Positions 6,744-14,000 of a DNA stretch of 14,162 nt are shown here, in pieces. The notes below the pieces were generated by a model. It was not told the origin of the DNA and searched no databases. It saw only the letters and a list, made by a program, of their open reading frames with translations. Position numbers and translations under genes: made by a program. This DNA is from DATBLE01 sp046734335 (GTDB taxonomy: Bacteria; Actinomycetota; Thermoleophilia; Gaiellales; Gaiellaceae): assembly GCA_046734335.1 (NCBI GenBank), contig JBKPRA010000023.1, forward strand, positions 1 through 14,162, in the 5' to 3' direction. Position 1 is the stretch's first letter, and each line of letters begins with the position of its first letter.

Positions 6744-7943
6744 CGCTTCGATGGGGACAGCCTCGGTTGCGTCCGCGATCTCCCTGGCCACCTCGACGAT
6801 GTCTCGGTTCGCGTTGTAGATCCGCAGCTGCCGGTCGGCGCTGTTGCCGCGTCCGACGATCGTGCGGATGCCCTCGAGCTCGCGCTCGCAGCCCAGCTCG
6901 CGCGCGTGGGGCTCGAGGTCGCGGAGCGAGCGGCGGACGAGCTGCGCGACAGGGACGCGGTTCCGTCGGCCCGTCGCCAGGTCGATGACGGGTGCTTCGA
7001 GCCCGTACCGCGCCGCCAGCCACTTGTTCTCGGCGGTGAGGATGCGGTGGTACGAGGGGATCTCCGCTCCGCGGTCGAACTGCTCCGAGTAGAGCTTGAC
7101 CAGGGACTGGCAGAACGCCGCCACCGCGACCGCATCCTCGAGACGCGTGACCGCGTCGCAGATGCGGATCTCCACGGTCCCGAGGCGCGGGTGCAGCCGG
7201 ATGTCCCACCAGATATGGGTGTAGTCGGGGATGCAGCCCGTGCGCTCGAGCTGGCCGACCACCTCGGCGTAGTCCGCGTAGTCGCGGAACCGCGGCGGCG
7301 GCCCGGAGCGGGGAAAGGCGGCGAAGACCATCTGGCGGCTGGAGGCGAGCCCGGTCGGCTCGCCGCGCCAGAACGGTGAGCTGGCCGTCAGCGCGAGCAG
7401 TTGTGAGAGGTGGGCGAGCAGGCCGTTGACGACCTGGATCGCCTTCTCGGGCCCGTCGACGGCCACGTGCACGTGCATCCCGAAGATCAACTCGCGGCGG
7501 GCGACGTACTGCATCTGGTCGACGAGGTTGTGGTACCGGTCGCGCGCCGTGATCCGCTGGCGCTCGAACAGGCTGAACGGATGCGTCCCGGCCGACCCGA
7601 CGCGGAGGCCCTTCTCCGCCGCAACCGACGTGACGTACGCGCGCAACGCGGTCAGCTCTCGCTCGACGTCGGCCGGCGTCCTGCAAATCGGGGTCGTGAT
7701 CTCCACCACCGACTGCATCAGCTCCGGATTGATCCGCTCCTCGAGCTCGTGCCCCGCGACCGCGGCCAGCACGGTGTCGACGTGCTGGACGAGGTCGAAC
7801 GTCTCGCCGTCGAGGAGCATGTACTCCTCCTCGACGCCGAGCGTGTATGGGTCACCTTTCCCGAAGCTGTGGTCGAGCACGCTGCCGCCCTCGGCGAAGC
7901 CCGCGCCCTTGCCGGTGATCGACGGTGGGTACGCCTGCTTCAC
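6741..7943 (-). CDS. GCS2-family carboxylate-amine ligase (YbdK-like glutamate-cysteine ligase)
   Basis: About 400 residues from GTG 7943. Hallmarks of the glutamate-cysteine ligase family 2: TLGVEEEYMLLD near residues 34-45, INPELMQSVVEITTP, the HPFSLFERQRIT segment, GMHVHVAVDG, SPFWRGEPTGLASSRQ, and TVEIRICDA with a following helix. Family members form a gamma-glutamyl amide bond with ATP; YbdK has weak gamma-glutamylcysteine ligase activity, and related enzymes (EgtA, PupA-like) act on other amines, so the acceptor is uncertain. GTG 7943 overlaps the upstream RidA stop in a GTGA arrangement. ATG 7979 (12 codons earlier, inside the RidA gene) and an internal GTG (VLDHSFGKGD) are alternatives. 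Probably co-transcribed with the RidA gene. Confidence 0.88.
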   Translation of the reverse strand: MKQAYPPSITGKGAGFAEGGSVLDHSFGKGDPYTLGVEEEYMLLDGETFDLVQHVDTVLAAVAGHELEERINPELMQSVVEITTPICRTPADVERELTALRAYVTSVAAEKGLRVGSAGTHPFSLFERQRITARDRYHNLVDQMQYVARRELIFGMHVHVAVDGPEKAIQVVNGLLAHLSQLLALTASSPFWRGEPTGLASSRQMVFAAFPRSGPPPRFRDYADYAEVVGQLERTGCIPDYTHIWWDIRLHPRLGTVEIRICDAVTRLEDAVAVAAFCQSLVKLYSEQFDRGAEIPSYHRILTAENKWLAARYGLEAPVIDLATGRRNRVPVAQLVRRSLRDLEPHARELGCERELEGIRTIVGRGNSADRQLRIYNANRDIVEVAREIADATEAVPIEA

Positions 7944-8320
7944 GTGACCAGCGCCTCGGCTTCGATCTCGACCCGCCACCGTGGGTCGACCAGGCTTGCG
8001 ACGATGTATGTGCAGGCGGGGCGGACGTCTCGGAACAGCGCCCCGTGGGCGCGCGCGATCTCCTCGAAGTCGTCGGCGCTCGTGGCGAAGATGCGCGTGC
8101 GGACGACGTGCTCCGGGCGCGCGCCGGCCTCGTCGAGGGCGGCGACGATGATCTCGAGGCAGCGTTTCGCCTGTCCGTAGGCATCTGGCGGAAGCTCCTC
8201 CCCTTCGGGCATCACCGGCGCGGTGCCGGCGACGAACACGTGTTGACCCACGCGCACGGCCCGCGAGAACCCCATCACGGGCTCGTAGGGCGAGCCCGAG
8301 GCGATCCGCTGCCGCTCCAT
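7940..8320 (-). CDS. RidA/YjgF/YER057c-family protein lacking the canonical catalytic arginine
   Basis: A 126-residue protein from ATG 8320 with the chorismate-mutase-like Rid fold: SRAVRVGQHVFVAGTAP, then QAKRCLEIIVAALDEAG, VVRTRIFATSADDFEEIARAHG, and the C-terminal VEIEAEALV. RidA proteins hydrolyse reactive enamine/imine intermediates using an Arg in a P-A-R-S type motif. Here the equivalent site reads P101-A102-C103-T104, so the key Arg is replaced by Cys. It is more likely a Rid4-7 type relative with another or no deaminase activity. An in-frame TTG at 8335 would add five residues; I prefer ATG 8320 because MERQRIASGSPYEP is a natural family start and a GATACT hexamer lies 6 nt upstream. 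It is the first gene of the minus-strand run; its stop overlaps the ligase start. Confidence 0.88.
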   Translation of the reverse strand: MERQRIASGSPYEPVMGFSRAVRVGQHVFVAGTAPVMPEGEELPPDAYGQAKRCLEIIVAALDEAGARPEHVVRTRIFATSADDFEEIARAHGALFRDVRPACTYIVASLVDPRWRVEIEAEALVT

Positions 8321-8325
8321 CTCCC

Positions 8326-8332
8326 TAGTATC
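8326..8332. promoter_or_regulatory. Putative bidirectional -10 (TAGTATC) between divergent leaderless genes
   Basis: The two divergent starts (ATG 8320 minus, GTG 8341 plus) are only 20 bp apart. On the plus strand TAGTAT (8326-8331) lies 9 nt before GTG 8341. On the minus strand GATACT (8332-8327) lies 6 nt before ATG 8320. The hexamers share five base pairs and both keep the A at position 2 and T at position 6. There is no room for separate promoters between the genes. Confidence 0.55.
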
Positions 8333-8340
8333 CAACCCCC

Positions 8341-9144
8341 GTGGACGCCTTGCGAACCGTCGAGACGTGGCCGGTCGAGCACGTGGCCGTCGGAGTCGCC
8401 TCCGCGAGCGGGCCCGAAGCGGCGCGCGGCGACGTGGGGCGGGAGTTCCGCTGGGCGTCGGTGACGAAGCCCGTGACGGCTCTTGCCTGCCTCGTTGCGG
8501 CCGAGGAAGGGTCGATCGACCTCGACGGCCCAGCCGGCCCGCCCGGCTCGACCTTCAGGCACCTGCTCGCACACGCCTCGGGACTGCCGTTCGAGAGGGG
8601 GAGCCCGATCGCGAAGCCGGGAGAACGGCGGATCTACTCCGACCACGGCTTCGACGTGCTGGGCGCGGCGCTGGCCGCTGCGGCAGAGATGCCCTTCCCC
8701 GAATACCTCGCCGCTGCCGTCCTGGAGCCTCTGTGCCTCGGGGCGCGCTACGACGGCCGGCCTGGATCCGGCGTCTACGGATCGCTGGACGACCTGCTCG
8801 CCCTCGGGCGCGAGCTGCTCGCACCGATGTTGCTCGCGCAGGAGACGCTTGCGGAGGCGACGTCGGTGCAGTTCGCGGGACTGGTTGGCGTGCTCCCCGG
8901 CTTCGGCCGGCAGGAGCCGAACGACTGGGGCCTCGGCTTCGAGCTGCGCGACGGCAAGTCACCTCACTGGACCGGCACCCGCAACTCCCGGCGCACGTTC
9001 GGCCACTTCGGCCGCAGCGGCACGTTTCTCTGGGTCGACCCCGATGTGGGAGTCGCGCTCGCGTGCCTCACCGACCGCGACTTCGGCGCCTGGGCGGTGA
9101 CTGCGTGGCCGGAGCTGTCCGACGCCGTGCTGGCGGAGCTGTGA
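8341..9144 (+). CDS. Serine beta-lactamase/transpeptidase-like (class C fold) hydrolase
   Basis: A 267-residue protein from GTG 8341 with the class C beta-lactamase/DD-peptidase fold (PF00144). The nucleophile motif S40-V41-T42-K43 (WASVTKPVTALACL) is complete. HLLAHASGLPFE (residues 74-85) is the usual conserved stretch. The second motif is Y99-S100-D101 (Asp instead of Asn in Y-x-N), and the third is H222-F223-G224 (FGHFGRSGTFLWVDP). Members include esterases, D-aminopeptidases and penicillin-binding-like enzymes; resistance to beta-lactams cannot be claimed. It is shorter than typical members (about 350-400 residues) and has no signal peptide, suggesting a cytoplasmic esterase/peptidase. 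Its stop overlaps the GTG of the next gene (GTGA), so the two are probably translated together. Confidence 0.87.
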   Translation: MDALRTVETWPVEHVAVGVASASGPEAARGDVGREFRWASVTKPVTALACLVAAEEGSIDLDGPAGPPGSTFRHLLAHASGLPFERGSPIAKPGERRIYSDHGFDVLGAALAAAAEMPFPEYLAAAVLEPLCLGARYDGRPGSGVYGSLDDLLALGRELLAPMLLAQETLAEATSVQFAGLVGVLPGFGRQEPNDWGLGFELRDGKSPHWTGTRNSRRTFGHFGRSGTFLWVDPDVGVALACLTDRDFGAWAVTAWPELSDAVLAEL

Positions 9145-9677
9145 GCGTCGGGGCGCTTCGAACAGCAGTGACAGCCTTGAGCCTGTCACTGCTTTGCGCA
9201 GCTTGTGGCGCAGCTGAGTCGTCGATCACTACGACGCGGCTCGATCTCCCAGGGTGGAAGTCGGTGCCCGACGCGCCCGGGGTGTCGGAGCTGGTGCCCG
9301 AGCTTGCCGGGCTTCGAGTCGTGTCTCGCACTGATCGACAGGCGCTGACTCGAGAGGGGAAAGTCGTCCGGTCGGCCACCTTCACGTTCGCGACCGCCAA
9401 GGACGCGGCCGAGGCGCAGAAGCGGGGCGCCGGCGACGACTATCAGGGACAGCTGGAGCGGGCCTTTCCCGGCGAGACGGTCGGGCGCGGGCCGGGAGTA
9501 GGGGTGCGGCTCAGGGTGCCCCGGGCAACAGGCACCGGCAGCGACCTCGCCGAGATCTACCTCCTCACCAGCGGCCGCCGGTTGACGGTCACCGAGCTGG
9601 TGTCGGCGCGCGGATTCGGTCCGGCGCTGCGTCGCCGCGTCCTTCGTCTGCTCAGTCGCAGAACAGCGGGCGGATGA
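9141..9677 (+). CDS. Putative lipoprotein of unknown function
   Basis: A 178-residue protein from GTG 9141, overlapping the stop of the beta-lactamase-like gene by 4 nt. The N-terminus (MSVGALRTAVTALSLSLLCA then AC) is a short positively charged and hydrophobic leader ending in a lipobox-like L-C-A-A-C with candidate lipidated Cys at residue 22; the -3 position is Cys rather than Leu, so lipidation is probable but not certain. The mature part has no family I recognise: mixed alpha/beta, with a segment (RSATFTFATAKDAAEAQKRG) that resembles small extracytoplasmic proteins of the PsbP/LpqN style. The frame is open further upstream, but that part is a shadow of the preceding gene. Its last 26 bp overlap the 3' end of the convergent CNBD gene. 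Confidence 0.7.
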   Translation: MSVGALRTAVTALSLSLLCAACGAAESSITTTRLDLPGWKSVPDAPGVSELVPELAGLRVVSRTDRQALTREGKVVRSATFTFATAKDAAEAQKRGAGDDYQGQLERAFPGETVGRGPGVGVRLRVPRATGTGSDLAEIYLLTSGRRLTVTELVSARGFGPALRRRVLRLLSRRTAGG

Positions 9678-10008
9678 ATTCGTCGAAGGTCTCGCGGTCG
9701 CAGCTCGCGACCACGGACGGCGTCAGCGCACGGACCGAGGCCGTGCGCGGCATGTCCATCGCCAACGCGACCTCGCCGAAGTAGTCGCCCGGCGTGAGCA
9801 CGTTCCGCGCACCGCGCGTCTCCTGGCTGACGGCCAGCACTCCGGAGAGCACGACGTAGAAACGGTTGCCCTCCTCGCCCTCACGGACGATTTCGGCTCC
9901 GGCCCCGATCGACTCGCGCCGCATTCGCTCGGACAGCTGGCGGAGGGTCTGGCCGGGTAGCTCGGCGAGCAAGCCGACGCGACTGAACTCGTGCTCGCGG
10001 ATCGGCAT
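9652..10008 (-). CDS. Stand-alone cyclic nucleotide-binding domain protein
   Basis: A 118-residue protein consisting of a single CRP/PKA-type cyclic nucleotide-binding domain. The phosphate-binding cassette is clear: P73-G74-D75-Y76-F77-G78-E79-V80-A81-L82, then P87-R88-T89-A90, giving the Glu79/Arg88 pair that holds the ribose and phosphate. Strand-rich segments precede it (EIVREGEEGNRFYVVLSGVL). No DNA-binding HTH, channel or kinase domain is attached, so it must work by protein-protein contact or as a second-messenger sink. In eukaryotic kinases a Thr after the cassette Arg (PRTA) goes with cGMP preference, a weak hint here. ATG 10008 is close to and divergent from the Nudix gene; the 3' end overlaps the lipoprotein gene by 26 bp. 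Confidence 0.85.
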   Translation of the reverse strand: MPIREHEFSRVGLLAELPGQTLRQLSERMRRESIGAGAEIVREGEEGNRFYVVLSGVLAVSQETRGARNVLTPGDYFGEVALAMDMPRTASVRALTPSVVASCDRETFDEFIRPLFCD

Positions 10009-10015
10009 CGATGCA

Positions 10016-10022
10016 CATACTG
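10016..10022. promoter_or_regulatory. Putative second bidirectional -10 (CATACTG) for the CNBD and Nudix genes
   Basis: On the plus strand CATACT (10016-10021) lies 7 nt before GTG 10029. On the minus strand CAGTAT (10022-10017) lies 8 nt before ATG 10008. Both keep A at position 2 and T at position 6. The element mirrors the one at 8326-8332. It supports GTG 10029 over ATG 10011 as the Nudix start, because no such hexamer precedes 10011. Confidence 0.4.
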
Positions 10023-10028
10023 CCTGGT

Positions 10029-10577
10029 GTGGGGCTCTTCGACGACTGGCGGTACTGCCCGCGCTGCGGCGCCGAGGTCGAGCCTGAGGACGGCCGAACA
10101 GAATGCGCTGCGTGCGACTACGTCGCCTATGCGAACTCGGCGCCGGCCTCGTGCGCTGTGTGCATGGACGACGACGGGCGCGTACTGCTGACCCGTCGGA
10201 GATGGGAGCCGTACGCCGGGATGTGGGACCTTCCGGGCGGCTTCCTCGGGGAAGACGAGCATCCGCTCGACGCCCTGCGTCGCGAGCTGCTCGAGGAGAC
10301 CGGCCTGGAGGTGGAGCCGTACAAGTGGTTCGGCGCCTTCCTCGTTCCGTACGGCGAAGGGCCGGGGGCCAGGACGGTGCTCAACCTCGTCTGGCTGTCG
10401 CGGGTCGTCGGCGGCACGCCCTACGCCGCCGACGACGTCACCGAGCTCAGGTGGTTCGCGCTCGAAGAGCTCCCGCCGCTCCGCGAGATCGCGATGGCAG
10501 AGCCGCTCGAGCGCTTGTTGGAGTGGGTAGGGAGCGCTGGCGCCAGGGTTCAGCCTGGCTCCGACACCGCTTCCTAG
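10029..10577 (+). CDS. Nudix hydrolase with N-terminal zinc ribbon (NudC/ADP-ribose-type)
   Basis: About 182 residues from GTG 10029 (188 from ATG 10011). A four-Cys zinc ribbon comes first: WRYCPRCG and ECAACDY, residues C10, C13, C26, C29. The Nudix domain follows, with a perfect Nudix box G-x5-E-x7-R-E-L-L-E-E-T-G-L at residues 71-93 (GGFLGEDEHPLDALRRELLE, then ETGL), which binds the Mg2+ for pyrophosphate-bond hydrolysis. Substrates of zinc-ribbon Nudix proteins include NADH/NAD, ADP-ribose and nucleotides; the NudC SQPWPFPxS signature is absent, so substrate is open. ATG 10011 would leave 2 bp between divergent starts; I prefer GTG 10029 because of the CATACT hexamer 7 nt upstream. The TAG stop shares the palindrome CTAG with the thioredoxin stop. 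Confidence 0.85.
   Translation: MGLFDDWRYCPRCGAEVEPEDGRTECAACDYVAYANSAPASCAVCMDDDGRVLLTRRRWEPYAGMWDLPGGFLGEDEHPLDALRRELLEETGLEVEPYKWFGAFLVPYGEGPGARTVLNLVWLSRVVGGTPYAADDVTELRWFALEELPPLREIAMAEPLERLLEWVGSAGARVQPGSDTAS
10542..10559 (-). terminator. Possible thioredoxin terminator hairpin inside the Nudix gene end
   Basis: GCCAGG (10542-10547) and CCTGGC (10554-10559) form a 6-bp stem with a 6-nt loop. On the minus strand it begins 14 nt after the trxA stop codon, a reasonable terminator position, but it lies in Nudix coding sequence and has no T-tract. Weak evidence. Confidence 0.3.
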
Positions 10578-10900
10578 ACGGCTGCTTCGACGAGCCCCAG
10601 GCCGCGCTCGATCGCGCCCTTGGGCTGCGCGCCGATCACCGCCGCCGCGGGTGCGCCGTCCTTGAAGAGGACGATCGTGGGGATCGACTGCACCCCGTAG
10701 CGGAGCATCAGCTCCTGCTCCTCGTCGACGTTGATCTTGACGAGCTTGAGCTCGTCGGAGCGCTCCTCGGCGATCCTGTCGAGGACGGGTGACACGGCGT
10801 GGCAGGGCCCGCACCACTCGGCCCAGAAGTCGACGATCACGGGCTTCTCGCTCTGCAGTACCTCTTCCTCGAAGGTCTGCGTGGTTACTGCGCTGGACAT
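10574..10900 (-). CDS. trxA: Thioredoxin
   Basis: A 108-residue protein with the classic thioredoxin layout. The active site is W29-C30-G31-P32-C33 in VIVDFWAEWCGPCHAVSP, the buried Asp equivalent is in the IVDFW strand, and the cis-proline is P74 in SIPTIVLFKDG. Length is standard for thioredoxin 1. It reduces disulfides in cytoplasmic proteins and is itself reduced by thioredoxin reductase, which is not in this window. ATG 10900 is chosen because AAAGGA lies 9 nt upstream and MSSAVTTQTFEEEV is the usual family start; the frame is open upstream to 11065 but that part lies over the promoter region. A GGAAC-N18-GTT element at 10974-10949 suggests control by a SigR/SigH-type oxidative-stress sigma factor. 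Divergent from ileS, tail-to-tail with the Nudix gene. Confidence 0.95.
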   Translation of the reverse strand: MSSAVTTQTFEEEVLQSEKPVIVDFWAEWCGPCHAVSPVLDRIAEERSDELKLVKINVDEEQELMLRYGVQSIPTIVLFKDGAPAAAVIGAQPKGAIERGLGLVEAAV

Positions 10901-10909
10901 TCGCTTGGT

Positions 10910-10915
10910 TCCTTT
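10910..10915 (-). promoter_or_regulatory. Ribosome binding site of trxA
   Basis: AAAGGA on the minus strand, 9 nt before ATG 10900. It rules out the longer upstream start in the same frame. Confidence 0.65.
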
Positions 10916-10929
10916 CGGTCTTGCGTAAT

Positions 10930-10969
10930 GGCTGGAATTACAAGTGGTAACGAACGTACCGGCTGGAAT
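10930..10969. repeat. Direct repeat GGCTGGAAT in the trxA-ileS intergenic region
   Basis: GGCTGGAAT occurs at 10930-10938 and 10961-10969, 31 bp apart, about three helical turns. The right copy overlaps the -35 part of the proposed trxA promoter (GGAA-CA-TTCC is itself a near-palindrome). Possible operator pair; could be chance. Confidence 0.35.
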
Positions 10970-10974
10970 GTTCC
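10949..10974 (-). promoter_or_regulatory. SigR/SigH-like promoter of trxA (GGAAC-N18-GTT)
   Basis: On the minus strand GGAAC (10974-10970), preceded by G, is followed after exactly 18 nt by GTT (10951-10949). Actinobacterial SigR/SigH promoters read GGAAT/C-N18-19-GTT and commonly drive thioredoxin genes. A transcription start near 10940 would give a leader of about 40 nt carrying the ribosome binding site. The motif is short and could occur by chance, but its place before trxA fits. Confidence 0.5.
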
Positions 10975-11011
10975 CGTTGGGGAGCCGCGCGAACCGCCCG
11001 ACGCGCCTCTC

Positions 11012-11017
11012 TAGAAT
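11012..11017 (+). promoter_or_regulatory. Putative -10 element (TAGAAT) of leaderless ileS
   Basis: TAGAAT is close to the consensus TATAAT and lies 6 nt before ATG 11024, so transcription would begin at the start codon. No Shine-Dalgarno sequence is present, and there is no room for a T-box leader, which controls ileS in many Gram-positives and actinomycetes. Confidence 0.6.
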
Positions 11018-11023
11018 CGAAGA

Positions 11024-14000
11024 ATGGCACGCAGGTTCGCGCCACTTCCGTCTGTCCCGGACCATCCGGCCCTCGAGCTATCCGTGCTGGAGCGCTGGGA
11101 CGAGGAGCGCACGTTCGACCGGCTGCGGGAGCAGAACCGGGGCGGGCCGCGCTTCAGCTTCGTCGACGGGCCGATCACCGCGAACAACGCGATGGGGGTT
11201 CACCACGCCTGGGGCCGGACGCTGAAAGACGTCTTCCAGCGGTACCAAGCACTCCGCGGCCACGAGCAGCGCTATCAGAACGGGTTCGACTGCCAGGGCC
11301 TCTGGGTCGAGGTCGAGGTCGAGAAATCGCTCGGGCTGAACTCGAAGCGCGACATCGAGGAGTACGGGCTTGCCGAGTTCGCCGCCCGTTGCCGCGAGCG
11401 CGTCGCCGAGTACGCAGAGGTGATCACGCAGCAGTCTCGCCGGCTGGGCATGTGGATGGACTGGGACAACGACTACTACACGTTCTCGGACACGAACATC
11501 GAGTACATCTGGCGCTTCCTGAAAGAGGTGCAGCGCCGCGGCTGGCTCTTCCAGGGGCACCGCTCGACGCAGTGGTGCCCGCGCTGCGGGACGTCGCTGT
11601 CACAGCACGAGCAGGCAGGGGAGGGGAACTACGAGGAGCTCGACCACCCTTCGCTCTACGTGCGCTTCCCGCTGAAGGCGCGCGAGGGCGAGTCACTCGT
11701 CGTCTGGACGACGACCCCGTGGACGCTCCCCGCGAACGTCGCTGCTGCGGTCAGACCCGAGGCGGAGTACGGGCTACGAGACGGCGGCTGGCGGCTGGCC
11801 GAAACCGGCGGCGAGTACGACCATGTCGTGCCCGGCGAAGAGCTCGTCGGCCTCGAGTACGAGGGCCCGTTCGACGACCTCGAGCCGCAGGCCGACGTCG
11901 TGCATCGCGTGATCCCTTGGGACGAGGTCGCGTTGGACGAGGGCTCGGGGATCGTGCACATCGCCCCTGGCGCCGGTACTGAGGACTTCGAGCTCTCGAA
12001 GATCCATGACCTGCCGGTGCTCGTGCCGATCGACGAGAGCGGGCGCTTCTATCCGGAATACAGGCCGTTCGCCGGCATGACGACCGGGGAGGTCGAGGAG
12101 CCGGTGATCGAGTCGCTGCGCCGGCGGGGCCTGCTGGTCGAGGCGGGGCGGATCACGCACCGTTACCCGATCTGCTGGCGCTGTCGCACGCCGCTTGTCT
12201 TCCGGGTCGTGGACGACTGGTTCATCGGCGTCGACGCGGTGCGCGCGCAGCTGCGCGAGGAGAACCGCACGGTCGAGTGGACACCGCCGCAGTACGGCAA
12301 GCGAATGGACGACTGGCTCGCCAACATGGGCGACTGGAACATCTCCCGCAAGCGCTACTTCGGCCTGCCGCTGCCGTTCTACCCGTGCTCGTGCGGGCAG
12401 CTGAACGTGATCGGCTCGCGTGCGGAGCTGGAAGAGCGTGCCGTGAGCGGGCTCGACCAGCTGCGAGAGCTGCACCGGCCATGGATCGACGAGGTGCCCA
12501 TCCGCTGCGAATCGTGCGGCGTCGAGGTGCGGCGGATCCCGGAGGTGGGGGACGCCTGGCTCGACGCCGGGATCGTCCCGCTCTCGACGCTCGGGTGGGA
12601 GAGTCCGAGCTACGTGCCAGGCGGATACGCGACCGGCGCAGCCGAGGGGTTGACGGGCGCCGACCTGCCCGACCACGCGTACTGGGAGAAGTGGTTTCCG
12701 GCCGATTGGATCTCGGAGATGCGCGAGCAGATCCGGCTGTGGTTCTACTCGCAGTTCTTCATGTCGGTGACGCTGGTCGGCCGGTCGCCGTACCGCCGCG
12801 TGCTCACCTACGAGAAGCTGCTCGACGAGACCGGCCGCGAGATGCATCGCTCCTGGGGCAACTCGATCGACGCGGACGAGGCGTTCGGGCGGATGGGTGC
12901 GGACGTGATGCGCTGGCAGTTCTGCGAGACGCCGCCGGCGCAGAACCTGAAGTTCGGGTACGGCCCGGCTCGTGAGGTCGAGCGGCGGCTGCTCACGCTG
13001 TGGAACTCGGTCGTCTTCTTCGTCACCTACGCGAACATCGAGGGCTTCTCGCCGGTGTACGACGATCTGCGCACCGGACCACCGACTGCGCAGCCTCTCG
13101 ACCGCTGGCTCGTGGCCCGGGTGGGGCAGCTCGTGACAGAGGCGTCAGAGGCCTTCGAGCGCTACTGGTCGCCTGCGGTGACTCGCGCCTTCGAACAGTT
13201 CGTCGACGATCTGTCGAACTGGTACATCCGCCGCTCGCGGCGGCGCTTCTACTCGTTCGACGAGGCCGCGTTCCGGACCCTGTGGTACGCGCTCGCCGAG
13301 GGGCTGCGCGTGATCGCGCCCGTGATGCCGTTCCTCGCCGACGAGCTGTGGCGAAACCTGGTCGCGGGCGCCTGCGAGGGCGCGCCGGACTCGGTGCACC
13401 TGGCCGGATGGCCCGAGCCGGGGAAGGTCGACACCGAGCTTCTTACCGAGGTCGACGAGCTTCGAGAGGTGGTCGAGCTCGGGCGGCAGGCCCGGGCGGA
13501 AGAGAACGTCAAGTTGCGCCAGCCGTTGAGGCGCGCTTCGGTGTTCGGATCGGAGGCGGCGCGGCTCCATCTCGACGAGATCAGGGAGGAGCTGCGCGTC
13601 AAGGAGGTCGAGCTACTGGACAGCGCGCCTGTCCGCTTCAGCTACAAGCCGAACCTCCGCGTCCTTGGCCCGAAGTTAGGCCCGCGGCTCCCGGACGTGA
13701 AGGCGGCGCTCGAGGCCGGCGACTTCGAAGAGCTCGGCGACGGGCGACTGCGGGCTGCGGGGCAGGAGTTGAGGCCGGACGAGCTCCTCGTCGAGCGCGC
13801 GAAGGAGCGCGGCTGGGCGCACTCGGAGCGCTTCTCGGTCGGGCTCGACCTCGAGCTCGACGACGAGCTGGAGCAGGAGGGCCGGGCGTACGATCTGATC
13901 CACACGCTGAACGCGTTGCGCAAGGAGCGCAGGCTGGAGCTCACCGATCGAATCGTCGTCACGCTGCCGGCCGCCGACGCCGACCTCGCCGACCGCTACG

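Noticed and set aside
8367..9140. Upstream extension of the lipoprotein frame to 8367
   Set aside because: That stretch is the shadow of the beta-lactamase-like gene. A leader peptide with a lipobox-like Cys begins at GTG 9141, at the GTGA overlap.
10901..11023. T-box riboswitch before ileS
   Set aside because: The TAGAAT element 6 nt before the ATG leaves no leader, and no T-box consensus was seen in the 123-bp gap.
10901..11065. Longer thioredoxin start at 11065
   Set aside because: It would run over the promoter region and past ATG 11024 of ileS, while ATG 10900 has a good ribosome binding site and the normal thioredoxin N-terminus.
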